Positions 44,922 through 56,539 of a stretch of DNA of 64,000 bases are shown in pieces. The first letter of the stretch is position 1, and the number at the start of each line of letters is the position of its first letter. Made by a program: the position numbers and the translations under genes. The stretch is from Schistocerca nitens (taxonomy: Eukaryota; Arthropoda; Insecta; Orthoptera; Acrididae): assembly GCF_023898315.1 (NCBI RefSeq), contig NC_064619.1, positions 483,827,376-483,891,375 of the forward strand, given 5' to 3'. Under the pieces are notes generated by a model that was not told where the DNA came from, did not search any database, and worked only from the letters and a program-made list of their open reading frames with translations.

Positions 44922-46000
44922 CACTGACGGGCAAAAATATTGTAAAGGAGAAAGTAAGGTGATTTTGATCGGAAATCAGCATATGCCAGCTGGTAACCAT
45001 TTCAGCGTCGTCCACCAGAAAAAAGGCGGGGTGGCGTGGCTACTAGAGCGTCATTTGCACACAGCCTGTCCAAGGAAGCACCCGCATCCATGCGGTAGTG
45101 TGGTGCAAACTTCCTTAGCAAGTAAGAAGCACCATGCCATAGAGACGCGTTCACGTTTTCTAGAGACAACTGAACGAGAGTGATGGAGCTCAAATTGTGG
45201 CTCTACCATTGGGGAGAAAATTTCGGAAAATTATCACTGAAGAGGGTCCTGTCACGTCAGTGGAGCAGTGAGGTGACAACAGTGGAAACATGCATTTTCT
45301 CACACAGGTAGACGAGGTTGTTGTCTATGCAGCACAGACGCCCGCCATTAACGTCAAATTGTGAAGACGTCTGCGGCACAACGTGAAGCGTCCACAGCAC
45401 AGAGACGAGAGAACGTTACCACGGAAGTGCAAACTGAGCTGATTCAAATCGGTTACTGGTACTGTGACCACGGTCACACACAGCTCTAAGCTCTAGCGCG
45501 TCTTCCGCTCACGACATAGCCATGACTTGCACGGCTCGAATGGCGTCGTCGGAGGATCTGTTCCAGGATGGATTTGCGCGTCGTGGTCTTCAGAGACGAA
45601 AACAGAGTGCCTGTACTCAAGTCATGGTCGTTCATAGGAATGATACGCACCTGACTGGTTACCATTCTACCGTACGGTGCATTCGCCTGACAAGTGTTAC
45701 TTCCCCCTCATAAACTGTGAACTGGGATGCGATGAGCTTCACCTCTCGTTCACCTTCGGTGTTTATGGGAAGAACGCTGATCCATACCATAAACCGGCAG
45801 AATATTATTCGACCAGTTCTTCCACTGTTCTTCTAACGAGAAGGTAACTTGCCATTCCAATACGAGGAATCTCGTTCACCCCGTGAGAAACAACGTGCTC
45901 TGCAAGATAAATGTAACTCCTCTGGCGAACACTATCACCCGACTTTTCTCCAGCATAACATAGTCGTATGTCAGATGTTACAGGACGCCAAGTGAATCAT
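44922..46000 (+). mobile_element. Decayed Tc1-like transposon
   Basis: The left end CACTGACGGGCAAAAATATT after TA (44920-44921) matches the right end of the relic at 1517-5164 in inverse. Transposase traces on + include LPLTT-like sequence near 45500, DLRVVVFRDENRV near 45570, YLPFQYEESRSP near 45855 and PTFLQHNIV near 45945. Frames shift often. I could not find the right inverted end, so the 3' limit is approximate. Confidence 0.68.
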
Positions 46001-46551
46001 GGTACTTTTTTTCGCAAAAGTCTACTTTGCGCATGTGATAGATCAGATGCGTAACTACCTCGGTGTCTTCCCCTCCCCGCCCCCCCATCCCGCCACAAAA
46101 CAGAAAAAAGGCTCACACTATCTTTTTGGACACACCGGACGGCAGCATATGGCTTAATGGTAAGTGAAATGACAACCTCAGTTAATCACGCGTGCCGAAC
46201 TTTCTAACACGTCTGCAGCACACTATATACAATGAATATGACTTTGTAATCCAAAATAATCTTCTTCAAAAGGATAATATTTGTAATATGGCTCACAGGT
46301 TTAGAAATGAGTTGCATAATTATTTAAAACGAGTGGTTAAAGTGGTGTATTTTTCACCTATTCTTCTTTAGAATGGAAAAGTGTAGCTTATAAAGCAAAT
46401 GTTTACACACAGAAATATTATGTGGGTATTTATGTAACAACAGTAAAATAAATTTGGGTTCTCTATTACAATATAACAAATAACGGAACACCATACTCCC
46501 TCTATGATGATAAATATGTTTAAGACAATATTATATATGCGAACCATAGAC
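46001..46551. other. No recognised feature
   Basis: Contains a C-rich tract at about 46070-46095. Otherwise AT-rich anonymous DNA. Confidence 0.45.
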
Positions 46552-48950
46552 CTTTCCGTTAGTGGGCTGGCTTGCTTGCCTCAGCGATAGAGACAGCTGC
46601 ACCGTAGGTGCAACTACAACGGTGGGGTGTCAGTTGAGAGGCTAGAGATTCCAGGGGCAATAGTTTGGATGGTTCACTGATCTGGCCTAGTTACATCAAC
46701 CATAACAGCCTTACTGTGCTGGTAATGCGAATGGCTAAAAGCAAGGGGAAACTACAGCCATAATTTTTGCCCGAAGGGTTGCAGCTCTACTGCATGGTTA
46801 AATGATGATGGCTTCCGCCTGGGGAATATATTTTGGAGATAAAATAGCCCTCCATCAGAAGCTCCGGGCGGGGTCTACTCAGAAGGATTTGTCATCAGCA
46901 GAAACGAAACGCGTTCTATGAATCGGAGCGTGGACTGTTAGATCTCTTAATTGCGCAGGTATGACAGAAAATTTAAAAAGGGAAATGGATAGGTTTAAGT
47001 TAGATGTATTGGCAATTAGTGAAGTTCGGTGGTACGAGGAACAGGACTTCTGGTCAGGTGAATACAGGGTTATAAATACCGATTCACAAGCGCAGAGAAG
47101 CTAGGGCGAAACAGCTACATCAAAAATGTGAAGAAACTGAAAAAGAAACGACTGTTGGTAGGACTGAATCAACATATAGAAAAGTCAAAACAACATTTTG
47201 TGAAATGAAAAACCAAGGGCGGTAAGGTCAAGAACGCAATGAGAATTACATTGTTAGATTCATAGGAGTGGGTGGATAGATGGAGAGAGTACATTGAGGG
47301 TCACTAGGAGGGGAAGGACTTACCCGACGAAATGATAAAAAAAAAGAAACGGGATGTGATACAGAAGAAATAGGCGATTAAGTAAGGGAATCCGAATTAG
47401 AAGAGCTATGGAAGACTCATAATCAAATAAGAAAGAAGGGATAAATAACATTCCATCGCAATTTCTAAAATCATTGAGGTAGTGGTACCCAAACGATTAT
47501 TCACATTGGTGTTAGAATGTGTGAGGCTGGACATATACCATCAGGCTTTCGGAAAAACATCATTCACACAGTTCCCAAGATTACAGGAGCCAACGATGGC
47601 GAGAATTATCGCACAATCAGATTAATAGCTAATGCATCGAAGTTGCTGACAAGAGTAACATACAGAAGAATGAAAAAGAAAATTGAAGAAAAGCTAAATG
47701 ACGACCTGTGTGGTACGGCATTGTAATACGGTGGAAGATGTTCGAAATCCTGAGGAATATAGGGAAAGCTATAGTAAAGGTCGGGTAATATACAATATCT
47801 AAAAGAGCCAAGTGGAAATAATTTCAGTGAAATAGCCAAGTACTCGAATTAAAGAGGTGCAAGACAGGGATGTATTCTTTATCATCGGTCTTCAACCTAT
47901 ACGGAGAAGAGGCAATGATGGAAATAAAAGAAATGTACAAGAGAAGGATTAAAATTCAAGATGAAAATGTTAGGTTATTACAATTCAAGATGTAAATGTT
48001 AAGTTTCGATGATGACATTGCTATCCTCAGTGAAAGTGAAGAACTTCAGGATCTGTTGAATGGAATCTAAGAAAGATGAAAGTAACGAGAAGTTGCTGAA
48101 ATGAGAACAATGAGAAACTTACCATCAGGTTGATTGTCAGGAACAGGATGAAGTTAAGGAACTCTGCAACTAGACAGCAAAATAACCCATGACGGGTGGA
48201 ACTAGAAGAACATAAAAAGCACACCAGCACTGGCAGAAAGGGCATTCCGGGCCAAGAGAAGTATACTATCACGGTATCAAACACGGGTCTCTATTCTGAG
48301 GAAGAAATTTCTGAGAATGTACGTTTGGAGCGCAGAATTTGATGTCAGTGAGACGTGGCATATGGGAAAATCGGACAAGAACAGAATCTAAGCATTTGAA
48401 GTGTGCTATAACAGAAGAATATTTAAAATTGGGTGGACTGGTAATGTAAGGGATGAAGAAGTCCTCCGCAGAATCGGTGAGGAAATAATTATATGGAAAA
48501 TACTGACAAGAAGGAGGGACAAGATGATAGGACATACGTTAAGACGGCAGGGAATTACTTCAGTGGTACTAGAGCGAGCTATATGGGGAAAAACTGTAGA
48601 GGAGGAGAGAGATTGTGGTGGTGTTGTTATGGTCTTCAGTAAAGAGACTTGTTTGATGCAGCTCTCCATGCTACTCTATCATGTGCAAGCTTCTTCATAT
48701 CCAAGTAACTACTGCATCCTACAGCCTTTTGAATCTCTTAGTATATTCATCTCTTGGTATCCGTATACGATTTTTACCCTCCACGCTTCCCTCCAATACT
48801 AAGTTGGTGATCCCTTGATCCTCAGAACATGTCCTACACTGTGATACATGCAGCAAATAATTGAGGACTTCGGTTTCAAGTGTTATTTTGAGATGAAACT
48901 GTTATCACAGGAGAAGAATTCCTGGTGGAACGCAGCAAATCATTCAGAAG
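46552..48950 (+). mobile_element. Decayed RTE-like LINE, long copy
   Basis: The 5' region GCTTGCTTGCCTCAGCGATA through TCCGGGCGGGGTCTACTC is collinear with the 5' end of the RTE at 50653. Endonuclease traces: GAWTVRSLNCAG and ISEVRWYEEQDFWSGEYRVI. Reverse transcriptase: IPSGFRKNIIHTVPKITGAN and NYRTIRLIANASKLLTRVTY (about 47540-47650), then FDDDIAILSES near 48010. The C-terminal part reaches RIGEEIIIWKILTRRRDKMI. The last bases, GAGAAGAATTCCTGGTGGAA to CAGAAGACTGAA, lie beyond an inserted fragment at 48612-48835. Many deletions and stops. Confidence 0.85.
48612..48835 (-). mobile_element. 5'-truncated RTE fragment in reverse orientation
   Basis: Matches the reverse complement of about 53710-53935: TTTGATGCAGCTCTCCATGC, TGCAAGCTTCTTCATATCC and ATTTTTACCCTCCACGCT. 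Its 3' tail (GTTGTTATGG) faces left. The host RTE relic continues on both sides, so this is an insertion. Family is that of the element at 50653-53936. Confidence 0.85.
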
Positions 48951-50652
48951 ACTGAATTTCGATTGACAAAAACACAGAATTTATTCTGGGACATTGTGGA
49001 ATATTTCCGCCTCAGCCCCTAAAGTTTCATGAAGTTCTGCTTGGTTGCGGCGCTATACGTTACCTTTAAAATGGCGTCCGTAACGGAGAAGCGTTCCAAG
49101 CAAAGAACTGTCATTGTGAATTTTTTTGCCAGAAAACCAGAGCATTGAAGATATTCATGGGCCCTTGGAGAATGTTTACAGAGACCTGGCGGTGAATAAA
49201 AGCACGGTGAGTCGCTGGGCGAGGCATCTGTCATCATCGCACAAACCGATCTTCTGCGTGCCTGCCGGCCGTACGCAGCTCTGCTCCTGCAATGTGGGAA
49301 CGTGCAGACACTCCCATTCGAAGTAATCGACGGATCACAGTCAGACACCTCGCTGCACAACTGGACATCTCTGTTGATAGTGCTGACACACTCGTTCACT
49401 AGCTGGGGTACTCAGAGGTGTGTGCCCGGTGTGTTCCTGGCTGCCTAAAAGAAGCGCCTAACAGAAGATCATAAACAGTAACGAAGGACCATTGCGCAAA
49501 ATTGCTAGCGCGTTACGAGGTTGGTTGTGACAGTTTCTTGCCGAGCGTAGGCACTATGAAACATGGGTTCATCACTTCGAACGGGAAACCAATCGGCAGT
49601 TCATGAAGCGGCCCCACATCTCCTAAAAAGTAAGATCAAAGCCTCTCCCTCAACCGGTACAGTCACGACGACAGTCTTCTGGGTATCTGAAGGGGGTATT
49701 CTGTTTGATATTCTTACTCATCGTGCAACTACAATACTGGCCATAAAAATTGCTACACCAAGAAGAAATGCAGATGATAAACGGGTATTCATTGGACAAA
49801 TATATTATACTAGAACTGACATGTGATTACATTTTCACGCAATTTGGGTGCATAGATCCAGACAAATCAGTACCCAGAACAATCACCTCTGGCCATAATA
49901 ATGCCGTCAATGCGAACAGGAGGTGGCCGAGACGTGTAACCAATGACACCCCATACCATCACGCCGGGTGATACGCCAGTATGGCGATGACGAAAACACG
50001 CTTCCAATGTGCGTTCACCGCGATGAGACCATCATGATGCTGTAAACAGAACCTGGATTCATCCGAAAAAATGATGTTTTGCCATTCGAGCACCCACGTT
50101 CGTCGTTGAGTACACCATCGCAGGCGCTCCTGTCTGTGATGCAGCGTCAAGGGTAAACGCAGCCATGGTCTCCGAGCTGATAGTCCATGCTGCTGCTGCA
50201 AACGTCGTCAAACTGTTCGTGCAGATGGTTGTCTTGCAAACGTCCCCATCTGTTGACTCATGGATCGAGACGTGGCTGCACGATCCGTTACAGCCATGCG
50301 GATAAGATGCCTGTCATCTCGACTGCTAGTGATATGAGGTCGTTGGGATCCAGCCGATTCCATATTCTGCTAACAGTCATTGGATCTCGACCAACGCCAG
50401 CAGCAGTGTCGCGATACGATAATCCGCATTGGCAATAGCCTACAATCCGCCCTTTATCAAAGTCTGAAACGTGATGGTACGCATTTCTCCTCCTTACACG
50501 AGGCACCACAATAACGTTTCACCAGGCAACGCCGGTCAACTGCTGTTTTTGTATGAGAAGTCGGTTGGTAACGTTGTAGGTGTCGCCACCGGCGCCAAGC
50601 TTGTGTGAATGCTCTCAAAAGCTAATCATTTGCATACCACAGCATCTTCTTC

Positions 50653-53600
50653 TTCCCCCATGAACCATGGACCTTGCCGTTGGTGGGGAGGCTTGCGTGC
50701 CTCAGCGATACAGATGGCCGTACCGCAGGTGCAACCACAACGGAGGGGTATCTGTTGAGAGGCCAGACAAACATGTGGTTCCTGAAGAGGGGCAGCAGCC
50801 TTTTCAGTAGTTGCAGGGGCAACAGTCTGGATGATTGACTGATCTGGCCTTGTAACAGTAACCAAAACGGCCTTGCTGTGCTGGTACTGCGAACGGCTGA
50901 AAGCAAGGGGAAACTACAGCCGTAATTTTTCCCGAGGACATGCAGCTTTACTGTATGATTAAATGATGATGGTGTCCTCTTGGGTAAAATATTCCGGAGG
51001 TAAAATAGTCCCTCATTCGGATCTCCGGGCGGGGACTACTCTAGAGGACGTCGTTATCAGGAGAAAGGAAACTGGCATTCTACGGATCGGAGCGTGGAAT
51101 GTCAGATCCCTTAATCGGGCAGGTAGGTTAGAAAATTTAAAAAGGGAAATGGAGAGGTTAAAGTTAGATATAGTGGGAATTAGTGAAGTTCGGTGGCAGG
51201 AGGAACAAGACTTTTGGTCAGGTGATTACAGGGTTATAAATACAAAATCAAATAGGGGTAATGCAGGAGTAGGTTTAATAATGAATAAAAAAATAGGAGT
51301 GCGGGTTAGCTACTACAAACAGCATAGTGAACGCATTATTGTGGCCAAGATAGACACAAAGCCCATGCCTACTACAGTAGTACAAGTTTATATGCCAACT
51401 AGCTCTGCAGATGATGAAGAAATTGATGAAATGTATGACGAGATAAAAGAAATTATTCAGGTAGTGAAGGGAGACGAAAATTTAATAGTCATGGGTGACT
51501 GGAATTCGTCAGTAGGAAAAGGGAGAGAAGGAAACGTAGTAGGTGAATATGGATTGGGGGGAAGAAATGAAAGAGGAAGCCGCCTTGTAGAATTTTGCAC
51601 AGAGCATAACTTAATCATAGCTAACACTTGGTTCAAGAATCATAAAAGAAGGTTGTATACCTGGAAGAATCCTGGAGATACTAAAAGGTATCAGATAGAT
51701 TATATAATGGTAAGACAGAGATTTAGGAACCAGGTTTTAAATTGTAAGACATTTCCAGGGGCAGATGTGGATTCTGACCACAATCTATTGGTTATGAACT
51801 GCAGATTGAAACTGAAGAAACTGCAAAAAGGTGGGAATTTAAGGAGATGGGACCTGGATAAACTGAAAGAACCAGAGTTTGTAGAGAGTTTCAGGGAGAG
51901 CATAAGGGAACAATTGACAGGAATGGGGGAAAGGAATACAGTAGAAGAAGAATGGGTAGCTCTGAGGGATGAAGTAGTGTAGGCAGCAGAGGATCAAGTA
52001 GGTAAAAAGACGAGGGCTAATAGAAATCCTTGGGTAACAGAAGAAATATTGAATTTAATTGATGAAAGGAGAAAATATAAAAATGCAGTAAATGAAGCAG
52101 GCCAAAGGGAATACAAACGTCTCAAAAATGAGATTGACAGAAAGTGCAAAATGGCTAAGCAGGGATGGCTAGAGGAAAGGATGTAGAGGCTTGTCTCACT
52201 AGGGGTAAGATAGGTACTGCCTACAGGAAAATTAAAGAGACCTTTGGAGAGAAGAGAACCACTTGTATGAATATCAAGAGCTCAGATGGCAACCCAGTTC
52301 TAAGCAAAGAAGGGAAGGCAGAAAGGTGGGAGGAGTATATAGAGGGTTTATACAAGGGCGATGTACTTGAGGACAATATTATGGAAATGGAAGAGGATGT
52401 AGATGAAGATGAAATGGGAGATAAGATACTGCGTGAAGAGTTTGACAGAGCACTGAAAGACCTGAGTCGAAACAAGGCCCCGGGAGTAGACAACATTCCG
52501 TTAGAACTACTGATGGCCTTGGGAGAGCCAGTCATGACAAAACTCTACCATGTGGTGAGCAATATGTATGAGACTGGCGAAATACCCACAGACTTCAAGA
52601 ACAATATAATAATTCCAATCCCAAAGAAAGCAGGTGTTGACAGATGTGAAAATTACCGAACTATCAGTTTAATAAGTCACAGCTGCAAAATACTAACGCG
52701 AATTCTTTACAGACGAATGGAAAAACTGGTAGAAGCGGACCTCGGGGAAGATCAGTTTGGATTCCGTAGAAATGTTGGAACACGTGAGGCAATACTAACC
52801 TTACGACTTATCTTAGAAGAAAGATTAAGAAAAGGCAAACCTACGTTTCTAGCCTTTTTAGACTTAGAGAAAGCTTTTGACAACGTTAACTGGAATACTC
52901 TCTTTCAATTTCTGAAGGTAGCAGGGGTAAAATACAGGGAGCGAAAGGCTATTTACAATTTGTACAGAAACCAGATGGCAGTTATAAGAGTCGAGGGGCA
53001 TGAAAGGGAAGCAGTGGTTGGGAAAGGAGTGAGACAAGGTTGTAGCCTCTCCCCGATGTTATTCAATCTGTAAATTGAGCAAACAGTAAAGGAAACAAAA
53101 GAAAAATTCGGAGTAGGTATTAAAATTCATGGAGAAGAAGTAAAAACTTTGAGGTTCGCCGATGACATTGTAATTCTGTCAGAGACAGCAAAGGACTTGG
53201 AAGAGCAGTTGAACGGAATGGACAGTGTCTTGAAAGGAGGATATAAGATGAACATCAACAAAAGCAAAACGAGGATAATGGAATGTAGTCAAATTAAATC
53301 GGGTGATGCTGAGGGGATTAGATTAGGAAATGAGACACTTAAAGTAGTAAAGGAGGTTTGCTATTTAGGGAGTAAAATAACTTATGATGGTCGAAGTAGA
53401 GAGGATATAAAATGTAGACTGGCAATGGCAAGGAAATCGTTTCTGAAGAAGAGAAATTTGTTAACATCGAGTATAGATTTAAGTGTCAGGAAGTCGTTTC
53501 TGAAAGTATTTGTATGGAGTGTAGCCATTTATGGAAGTGAAACATGTATGATAAACAGTTTGGACAAGAAGAGAATAGAAGCTTTCGAAATGTGGTGTTA

Positions 53601-53936
53601 CAGAAGAATGCTGAAGATAAGGTGGGTAGATCACGTAACTAATGAGGAGGTATTGAATAGGATTGGGGAGAAGAGAAGTTTGTGGCATAACTTGACTAGA
53701 AGAAGGGATCGGTTGGTAGGACATGTTTTGCGGCATGAAGGGATCACAAATTTAGCATTGGAGGGTAGCGTGGAGGGTAAAAATCGTAGAGGGAGACCAA
53801 GAGATCAATACACTAAGCAGATTCAGAAGGATGTAGGTTGCAGTAGGTACTGGGAGATGAAGAAGCTTGCACAGGATAGAGTAGCATGGAGAGCTGCATC
53901 AAACCAGTCTCAGGACTGAAGACCACAACAACAACA
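50653..53936 (+). mobile_element. Full-length RTE-like LINE
   Basis: A perfect 14-bp duplication ACAGCATCTTCTTC (50639-50652 and 53937-53950) frames 3284 bp, a normal RTE length. It has a 5' leader of about 310 bp, one long coding region and almost no 3' untranslated region: the stop at 53919 is followed only by AGACCACAACAACAACAAC-like sequence. It is inserted in the Tc1-like element, whose sequence continues after the duplication. I saw no internal deletion. Confidence 0.93.
50963..53919 (+). pseudogene. RTE polyprotein: APE endonuclease and reverse transcriptase, with three lesions
   Basis: Endonuclease block 50963-51982: LRIGAWNVRSLNRAGRLEN, GISEVRWQEEQDFW, VMGDWNSSVG and DSDHNLLV, the catalytic signatures of the APE type. 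It ends in TAG (51980-51982), after which the same frame continues (AAEDQVGKKTRANRNPWVTE). The frame changes near 52150-52190, then runs 52165-53073: KAPGVDNIPLELL, NYRTISLISHSCKILTRILY, FLAFLDLEKAFDNVNW and GVRQGCSLSPMLFNL. TAA (53071-53073) interrupts just before the catalytic RFADDIVILSE (from 53150). The C-terminal domain has a tail CYRRMLKIRWVDHVTNEEVL and ends SNQSQD. Few lesions, so inserted not long ago but inactive. Confidence 0.92.
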
Positions 53937-54403
53937 ACAGCATCTTCTTCCTGTCGGTTAAATTTCGCGTCTGTTCCACGTAATCTTCGTGGTGCAGCAA
54001 TTTTAAATGGCCAGTATTGTATTAACTTTGAAGTTTACTGTGCTAATCTCAGGAAACTGAAGAAACGACTTCAGCCTGTTCGTAGCTACAAAAATGCAAC
54101 GGACTTACCCTTCTCTATGACAGCGCAAGGCCTCACACGAGTGTGCCCATCCGAGAGGTGCTACAAAAATTCATTGGAATGTTCTTCGTCATTTACCCTA
54201 CACCCGGATCTCGCACCTTCCGACTTCCGTTTGGCCCAGTATACGATGGATGCAGTCTGCGGGAAGCAGTAGGTAGATGATGGTGAGGTTATTGATGCAG
54301 CAAAACGTTGGCTCCAACGTCGAGCAGTAGAGTGGTACCATGCGGCCCTCCCAGTAATGTGGCGTAAAGCTGTCGCCCTGAACGGAGATTATGCTCAAAA
54401 ATA

Positions 54404-56504
54404 GACCGCCTGGTTAGCCGTGTGGTCTAACGCATGGCTTTCCGGATTGGGAAGGAGCACCTGGTTCCCGGCACGAATCCGCCCGGCGGGCGTTTGTCGA
54501 GGTCCGGTGAGCCGGTCAGTCTGTGGATGGTTTTTCGGCGGTTTTCCATCTGCCTCGGCGAATGCGGGCTGGTTCCCCCTATTACGCCTCAGCTACTCAT
54601 GTTGGCGATTTCCACGTCAACAAGTTCTCCACGTACGCGTACACCACCATTACTCTACCATACACTCGTCTGGTGTGACATGTTGCCTGGGGGAGGGAAG
54701 GGGGCGGGGGGGTTCACCGGGGGCCGAACCGCACAATAACCTGTAACGCCGGAAATGCATATACTCCTATTTCCATCTGTTGCACTGCAAATTTGTTTCC
54801 TTATTTTGTTACCTGAAAATATAACATTTCTGTGTCTTTGAATATTGTAATTGTCTTACTATTTGTATATATATATGCATTTATGTCGATGTATAATTGG
54901 TTTGTTTTGTGAATATTATTTGTATTTATACGCTGGGTCTGGCCTAGGGAAAACTATACTATCGAACGAATACATCGATAGGTCGTGTGGAGAACGAAAG
55001 TGTTTAGGATCTTTGGTAGTGTTAACTCTGCCGCGTGGAGCGCGGGGCAGAGGGAGTCTGGCTGGAGTAGTGCAGTGGAGCAGGTGTGTTGTGTGAAGCT
55101 CCCGCGAGTTGCTGCGCTTTCGGGGTTTGGCAGCATGTAATTGCACTCGACTTGCGATGATAGTTTCTGACATGGTGTCGCGGACGGGAAGCATTAGCTG
55201 GCGCACATCAAGAGCCCGTTTCGTCTGGTGACCGTGTCGAGAAGAAGGCGCGCCGACATCCAGCTTCTGCAACAGCGACGGCCGACAATGAGTGACTGTC
55301 GCCACCTCCTCGATCGACGGCTTCAATCAACCAACAAGGAAGACTGGAAGCACGTAAAGTTTTAGAACTGTATGGCAGACCTCAGCTTTTCAAACTGTTC
55401 CATTTTCGTAACTATAATTACAGCAACTTAGCATGAACAGGTGTTGCTCATTGTCCCAATTGCATTATCAAGCTGGGTCCCTTCCTTTTCCGAAATGAAC
55501 TCGAGTGTCGTTGAAATTCAAACGCCAGCATTAAAGTAAAAGCATTCGATTTCACTGCTTTAATTTCAAAGTTCAGTTAAGGTATTCATAGCTGGCTACA
55601 ATATTTAGATTACACAAGCACAAATTAAGAGAGCGAGTTTTGTTTGCATATTTTAGCTTACCTGTGACTCCAGCTCAGCTTGGTACGTACTAAATTTTAC
55701 TATTGTTAATTGTTCAGAATCATTTAATTCAAGTTCAAAGTTAAATCTCTTATTTCTAAATTGCGTAGATTCAAGTAGCTTTTGAAATGATTGTTGAGGT
55801 AGTCCAAGACTAACTGTATTTTACTGAATTTCGATGTGCTTCAGAAACAAAGCTCACTATTAACTTCAGTCACTAAATTAACTTTCGATTTTCCGGTTTT
55901 ATTAATTCTTTTGCTAAATTAAGTCAGAGTGTAGCGAAATTTATTACTTCTGACAAACTTTCAGTTTTCACACTACACGTGTCAACCTTCAGTTGCCACG
56001 CTTCTAGTGCTAATTATATGTGTAATAACCTTTTTTTTCAGTTACTATAGTAATTGTCCATAGGACTGGCGACCATAATTTCCTCCAAATCTCAAATATC
56101 TAATTACCGCTAGTTAATTGTTAACGTAACGGCCGCACATTTACTTTCTTTCTTAACTTTATCCCTTTTCAAAATTAATTTCCACCAGTTTCATTTGCAT
56201 TTTTCCTTTCATTTAGATGTAACCCTTTCCTCCCTCTTTACCGACAGATTAACTTCGGTGACGATTGCTTTTCCCAAATTTCCATTAGGTACACGCGGTT
56301 TAATTTTTCACTGTCATTAAGGTCGATAAGTGAGTGGGAGGTTACAAACCCTGAAAGAGTGGTTCGGTGTGGGGAAGCCGAGGGGTGAAGTGGACTGCGG
56401 TAGTCGTCGTGGGGCTGTCGACCACTGCGGCTGCCGTGGGGACGGAAATTCTTTGTCGTTTCTAGGCACCCGGTTAACATACAATACAGTACAATACAAT
56501 CTTA
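54404..56504 (+). mobile_element. SINE family B, full length, split by a solo LTR
   Basis: The head ACCGCCTGGTTAGCCGTGTG and box-B-like region GGCACGAATCCGCCC are followed by the body to GGGGGCCGAACCGCACAATAA (54740). The second half resumes at 56351 with CTGAAAGAGTGGTTCGGTGT and ends in ACAATACAGTACAATACAA. Flanking AAAAATA at 54397-54403 and 56505-56511 is the likely duplication. Together the halves make about 0.5 kb, matching the uninterrupted copy at 4366-4929. It sits exactly at the stop codon of the mariner relic. Confidence 0.85.
54742..56346. mobile_element. Solo LTR (1605 bp)
   Basis: Starts TGTAACGCCGG and ends GAGGTTACA, so the termini are a 6-bp inverted repeat TGTAAC/GTTACA with TG...CA. 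The 4-bp duplication AACC lies at 54738-54741 and 56347-56350, and the host SINE is continuous across it. No long open frame, no internal domain and only one LTR: a remnant of an LTR retrotransposon after LTR-LTR recombination. Class (gypsy-like) is inferred from duplication length only. It is not similar by eye to the LTR at 22012. Confidence 0.87.
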
Positions 56505-56539
56505 AAAAATAAGGTACTACTTATTAAACGCCCCTCATA

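Larger units (their letters stand above)
49737..54014 (-). mobile_element. Tc1-like transposon, internally deleted, holding an RTE
   Basis: The left end CTGGCCATAAAAATTGCTAC and the right end inverse CAATTTTAAATGGCCAG are flanked by TA at 49735-49736 and 54015-54016. Minus-strand transposase: helix-turn-helix part at 50288-50509 (MVPRVRRRNAYHHVSDFDKG, SYRDTAAGVGRDPMTVSRIW) and the first catalytic block at 49959-50201 (IIFSDESRF). The part with the second Asp and the Glu is absent; the sequence jumps to the 3' end near 49910, so about a third of the gene was deleted. It is non-autonomous. Without the RTE it is about 1.0 kb. Confidence 0.88.
48951..56537 (+). mobile_element. Mariner relic, outer layer of a five-element nest
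   Basis: From the left: GGGACATTGTGGAATATTTC, then an ATG at about 49072 (MASVTEKRSKQRTVIVNFFA), SRWARHLSSS and TIRSNRRITVRHLAAQ-like sequence to 49734. It resumes after the Tc1 at 54017 with PDLAPSDFRLA near 54210 (the mariner third-Asp motif) and GDYAQ then stop at 54403. A SINE sits directly at the stop. After it the right end GTACTACTTATTAAACGCCC to CCTCA is followed by TA at 56538-56539. Numerous stops; the left inverted end is missing. Dead. Confidence 0.82.
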
